From Caldilineaceae bacterium (GTDB lineage Bacteria > Chloroflexota > Anaerolineae > Caldilineales > Caldilineaceae): a DNA stretch of 36,905 nt. The notes beneath the pieces are model-generated. The model searched no databases. It saw nothing but the letters and a program-made list of their open reading frames with translations, and was not told where the DNA came from. The stretch is taken from NCBI GenBank assembly GCA_023384455.1, contig JAHDWH010000036.1, positions 1 to 36,905 on the forward strand, given 5' to 3'. Both the position numbers and the translations under genes were made by a program. Below, in pieces: positions 34,620 to 36,905 of this stretch. How positions within the stretch are numbered: position 1 is the first letter of the stretch; each line of letters opens with the position of its first letter.

Positions 34620-35942
34620 ATGGCCTCGGACGAAAACGATAAGGTGACCCCCCGCACGCGTGATCTGATCCAGTCCGCCAGAGGCGGCAGTGAACCCGTA
34701 CCGGTGATTGTCCAGTTCAAAACGGGCCGGGGCCGGGAGGTCTTTGCCACGGGCACCCGCTCCATCTCCGCACTCAATGTGCGCCAGGACTATACAATCA
34801 TCCCCGCGGCCGCAGTGGACGTGGACCCAGACCGCATCGATGAGTTAGCCAACCTGGAAGGGGTGGAAAACGTCTGGTTCGACGAACTGGTCCACACAAT
34901 GATGGATGTCTCTGTGCCCCATATGGGCGCGGACAAAGTGTGGCAGCAGTTGGGCAACCGGGGCGAAGGGGTCACCGTCTGCATCATCGATACGGGCATC
35001 GACAGCGATCACCCGGACTTTGCCGGGCGTATCGGGCAGGTGAAGGACTTCTCCGGCAAAGGCTCGGTGGAGGACGGCAACGGTCACGGAACCCACGTCG
35101 CCTCTACTGTGGCGGGGACGGGCGCGGCCAGCAATGGCAAATATGTGGGCGTGGCCCCGGCAGCCTCTATAATGGTGGCGAAGGTACTTTCCGATTCCGG
35201 CGGCGGGCGCATGAGCGATGTAATGGCCGGGGTGGAGTGGGCCGTGCAGAATGGCGCGGATGTACTCAATCTTTCGTTGGGGTCCGATGGCAACAGCGAC
35301 GGACGGGATGCGCTGAGCACAATGTGCAACGCCGCGGTGGACGCGGGCAAAGTGGTAGTCGTGGCCGCCGGCAATGCCGGCCCAGGGGCCAATACAGTAG
35401 GCAGCCCCGGCGCGGCGGAAAAGGTGATTACCGTCGGGGCCAGCACAGACACCGACGGCATGGCAAACTTCAGCAGCCGAGGCCCCACCGCGGATGGCCG
35501 GGTAAAGCCGGACATTGTAGCGCCCGGTGTAAAAATTATCGCGGCTCGGGCCACGGGAACCCGTATGGGCACACCCGTAGACGACAACTATACCAGCGCC
35601 CAGGGGACCAGTATGGCAACCCCCCACGTAGCCGGTCTCTGCGCGCTGATACTGAAGGCAAACCGCAAACTCTCGCCAGCCGATGTTAAACGGCTTCTGC
35701 GGGAGACCGCCATCAACCTGAATATGGACCCCAACATTCAGGGCCAGGGGCGGGTAGATTCCCTGGCCGCGGTCCTGGCCGCGGCTCCGCCACCCAAGCC
35801 AGACCCGACGCCGACACCGGACCCCAAGCCGACACCGGACCCCAAGCCGACACCCGACCCGACGCCGACGCCCACCCCGGATCCGACCAAACCGCCCGTA
35901 GGCTGTTTGGGCGCCATACTCAAAGCATTTGGATTGCTCTAG
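34620..35942 (+). CDS. Subtilisin-like serine protease (S8) without signal peptide, Pro/Thr-rich tail
   Basis: A 440-residue subtilase. The catalytic triad is visible: D124 in IIDTGID, H156 in GNGHGTHVAS and S331 in GTSMATPHVAG, with the oxyanion N252 in AAGNAGPG. Residues about 28-92 form its own propeptide-like domain (PVPVIVQFKTGRGRE, then IDELANLEGVENVWFDE). No signal peptide is present at the ATG (34620), which is preceded by AAGGAG about eight bases upstream, so the protein may be intracellular or exported unconventionally. The C-terminus has a repeated PDPKPTPDPTPTP linker (about 393-428) followed by a hydrophobic tail VGCLGAILKAFGLL. With the I9-like gene upstream, regulated intracellular proteolysis is possible; this is inference. 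Confidence 0.92.
   Translation: MASDENDKVTPRTRDLIQSARGGSEPVPVIVQFKTGRGREVFATGTRSISALNVRQDYTIIPAAAVDVDPDRIDELANLEGVENVWFDELVHTMMDVSVPHMGADKVWQQLGNRGEGVTVCIIDTGIDSDHPDFAGRIGQVKDFSGKGSVEDGNGHGTHVASTVAGTGAASNGKYVGVAPAASIMVAKVLSDSGGGRMSDVMAGVEWAVQNGADVLNLSLGSDGNSDGRDALSTMCNAAVDAGKVVVVAAGNAGPGANTVGSPGAAEKVITVGASTDTDGMANFSSRGPTADGRVKPDIVAPGVKIIAARATGTRMGTPVDDNYTSAQGTSMATPHVAGLCALILKANRKLSPADVKRLLRETAINLNMDPNIQGQGRVDSLAAVLAAAPPPKPDPTPTPDPKPTPDPKPTPDPTPTPTPDPTKPPVGCLGAILKAFGLL
35808..35880 (+). repeat. Short in-gene tandem repeat coding for Pro-Thr-Asp-Lys linker
   Basis: Units of about 18 bases, with GACCCCAAGCCGACACCG as the core, recur three to four times inside the protease gene and encode PDPKPT-like repeats. 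Slippage here could change linker length. Confidence 0.6.
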
Positions 35943-35945
35943 CCT

Positions 35946-36782
35946 ATGCAATTGACGGCCAGGGAACCGACAAACCCAGACGAAGGCGCCCAGGACGAAC
36001 GGGCGCGCAAACGGCAGGCCATTGGCCTCTCGGCTGCGCGCCCGACGGCCAGGGCAGAAGTCTATCATCCACCTGTGCAGGGCGGGGTCAGCAACTTGCC
36101 CTGGCTGGCTGTGCTGCTTCTGTTGGCCCTGCTGGCTGTCACCCTCTGGCTGCTTCTGCGCGTTACATCGCCAGGTGTAACGCTGACCGCCACCGGCGGC
36201 ACAGAATCGGCCACACTCCTGCAGGACGACTTTGCGCAACCCGTGCTGGGGCTGGCCCCGGAGGTGATGACCGCCGAGTGGTCGATGGGCTATGTGGGGG
36301 ATCTCTACCAGATTCGCATCACCCAGCCCGGCGTCCTGGCCTGGACGACGCTGGGGCAGATCGATCTGGGCGCATACCGCTATGACAGCAGTTTGATGCT
36401 CACCGGATCTTCGGGTGACAACTCGGCCTGGGGCTATGCCGGGCTGATCGTGCGCTATCAGAACGACCAGAATTTCTATCTTTTTGTAGTGGATGGCCGG
36501 GGCAAATATCAGGTGCAGGCCCAGGAGCAGGGAAGCTGGCGCACCCTTCAGCCCTGGAGCGACAGCCCAGCCCTGGCAACCGTCGGTGGCGAGAATCTGC
36601 TGGCGGTGGAGGATGACGGCCAAAGCCTGTATTTCTATGCCGGGGGCGAGCTGCTCTATCGCACAGCCGACCTGCGCCTGCCTGTGGGCGACGTGGGACT
36701 GTTGGCCGGTTCCCGCAGCCAGGGAACGGCCCGGGCGCTCTTCGATTGGGTACGCATCGAAACCATACCCCTGGCAAAGTAA
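35946..36782 (+). CDS. Membrane-anchored protein with LamG/DUF1080-like external domain
   Basis: A 278-residue protein. Residues 1-50 are hydrophilic and charged (cytoplasmic), 53-72 a single membrane helix (LPWLAVLLLLALLAVTLWLL region), and about 90-275 a beta-rich external domain. Its pattern (LLQDDFAQPVLGL, AWGYAGLIVRYQNDQNFYLF, then GDVGLLAGSRSQGTARALFD) is typical of concanavalin-like folds related to LamG and to the 3-keto-disaccharide hydrolase (DUF1080) domain. I see no catalytic residues. ATG 35946 lies three bases after the protease stop, so the two are probably co-transcribed. The TAA stop lies inside the start of the second 103-bp repeat. Confidence 0.72.
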   Translation: MQLTAREPTNPDEGAQDERARKRQAIGLSAARPTARAEVYHPPVQGGVSNLPWLAVLLLLALLAVTLWLLLRVTSPGVTLTATGGTESATLLQDDFAQPVLGLAPEVMTAEWSMGYVGDLYQIRITQPGVLAWTTLGQIDLGAYRYDSSLMLTGSSGDNSAWGYAGLIVRYQNDQNFYLFVVDGRGKYQVQAQEQGSWRTLQPWSDSPALATVGGENLLAVEDDGQSLYFYAGGELLYRTADLRLPVGDVGLLAGSRSQGTARALFDWVRIETIPLAK

Positions 36783-36880
36783 CTGTTCAGCCACCCCACC
36801 CTACCCCTCCCCATTCTAGGGAGGGAACTGAATCGACTCCTCCCCCAAAGTGGGGGCGGTTGGGTGGGGGTGAGCAGTTA
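36778..36880. repeat. 103-bp palindromic dispersed repeat, copy 2, with the start of a third copy to the window end
   Basis: Starts AGTAACTGTTCAGCCACCCC and ends CAGTTA. The preceding gene's TAA stop (36780-36782) is part of this element. From 36885 to the window end (36905), ACTGTTCAGCCACCCCACCC begins a third copy in direct orientation, so a tandem array may continue beyond the window. Confidence 0.85.
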
Positions 36881-36905
36881 TCTCACTGTTCAGCCACCCC
36901 ACCCT

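Noticed and set aside
34845-36794. Minus-strand 649-codon open frame opposite the subtilase
   Set aside because: The translation is low-complexity, rich in Gly, Arg, His and Gln, and is a shadow of two well-supported plus-strand genes.

Overview
The window is about 37 kb of bacterial chromosome dominated by a cell-surface polysaccharide (glycan) biosynthesis locus, followed by a housekeeping and secreted-protein region. The gene styles are those I associate with Chloroflexota of the Caldilineae/Anaerolineae type: FG-GAP plus NBR1-like secreted proteins, GT39-type membrane glycosyltransferases with an extra C-terminal beta domain, LysM-PA14 proteins, a proline/threonine-rich subtilase tail, and abundant short palindromic intergenic repeats. 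This assignment is inference from gene style, not from a marker gene; no rRNA, tRNA or CRISPR array was seen.

Layout. Positions 1-3500: the tail of a probable membrane glycosyltransferase with a suspected frame break, then a large secreted repeat protein ending at a strong hairpin. Positions 3685-6862 (+): a Wzt-type ABC exporter ATPase, a methyltransferase and a small glycosyltransferase, all translationally overlapping. Positions 6871-11966 (-): a three-gene unit, read from right to left, of a polytopic membrane protein and two tandem paralogous GT4 enzymes carrying an unusual inserted beta domain. Positions 12193-22358 (+): a FkbM methyltransferase, a palindromic repeat cluster, then six tightly packed glycosyltransferases including a three-module 973-residue GT2-GT4 fusion, closed by a 24-bp perfect hairpin. 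Positions 22563-29548 (+): a small membrane protein, a 134-bp terminal-inverted-repeat element, an FMN reductase, a membrane PH-like protein, a double GNAT protein, a GT4 and two membrane GT-C enzymes (GT39-like and GT87-like). Positions 29549-29939: an AT-rich gap with a transposase remnant. Positions 29940-36782 (+): an ArsB/NhaD-type transporter, a LysM-PA14 secreted protein, a D-aminoacylase-like amidohydrolase, a stand-alone I9-like inhibitor, a subtilisin-like protease without a signal peptide, and a membrane-anchored LamG-like protein. Two copies and part of a third of a 103-bp palindromic repeat punctuate this last region.

Working together, the glycan genes look like an ABC-transporter-dependent export system. 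Cytoplasmic GT2/GT4 enzymes build a heteropolysaccharide, methyltransferases modify or cap it, and the Wzt ATPase with its carbohydrate-binding C-terminus recognises the chain. Polyprenyl-phosphate-sugar-dependent GT-C enzymes would add sugars on the outer face. The membrane partner Wzm is not in the window. The most interesting items are the GT4 pair with inserted domains, the separate I9-like gene (probable leaderless mRNA) beside a protease that already has its own prodomain, the metal-ligand-poor D-aminoacylase, and a family of palindromic elements sharing the end AGTAACTG, two of which supply the stop codon of the gene they follow.
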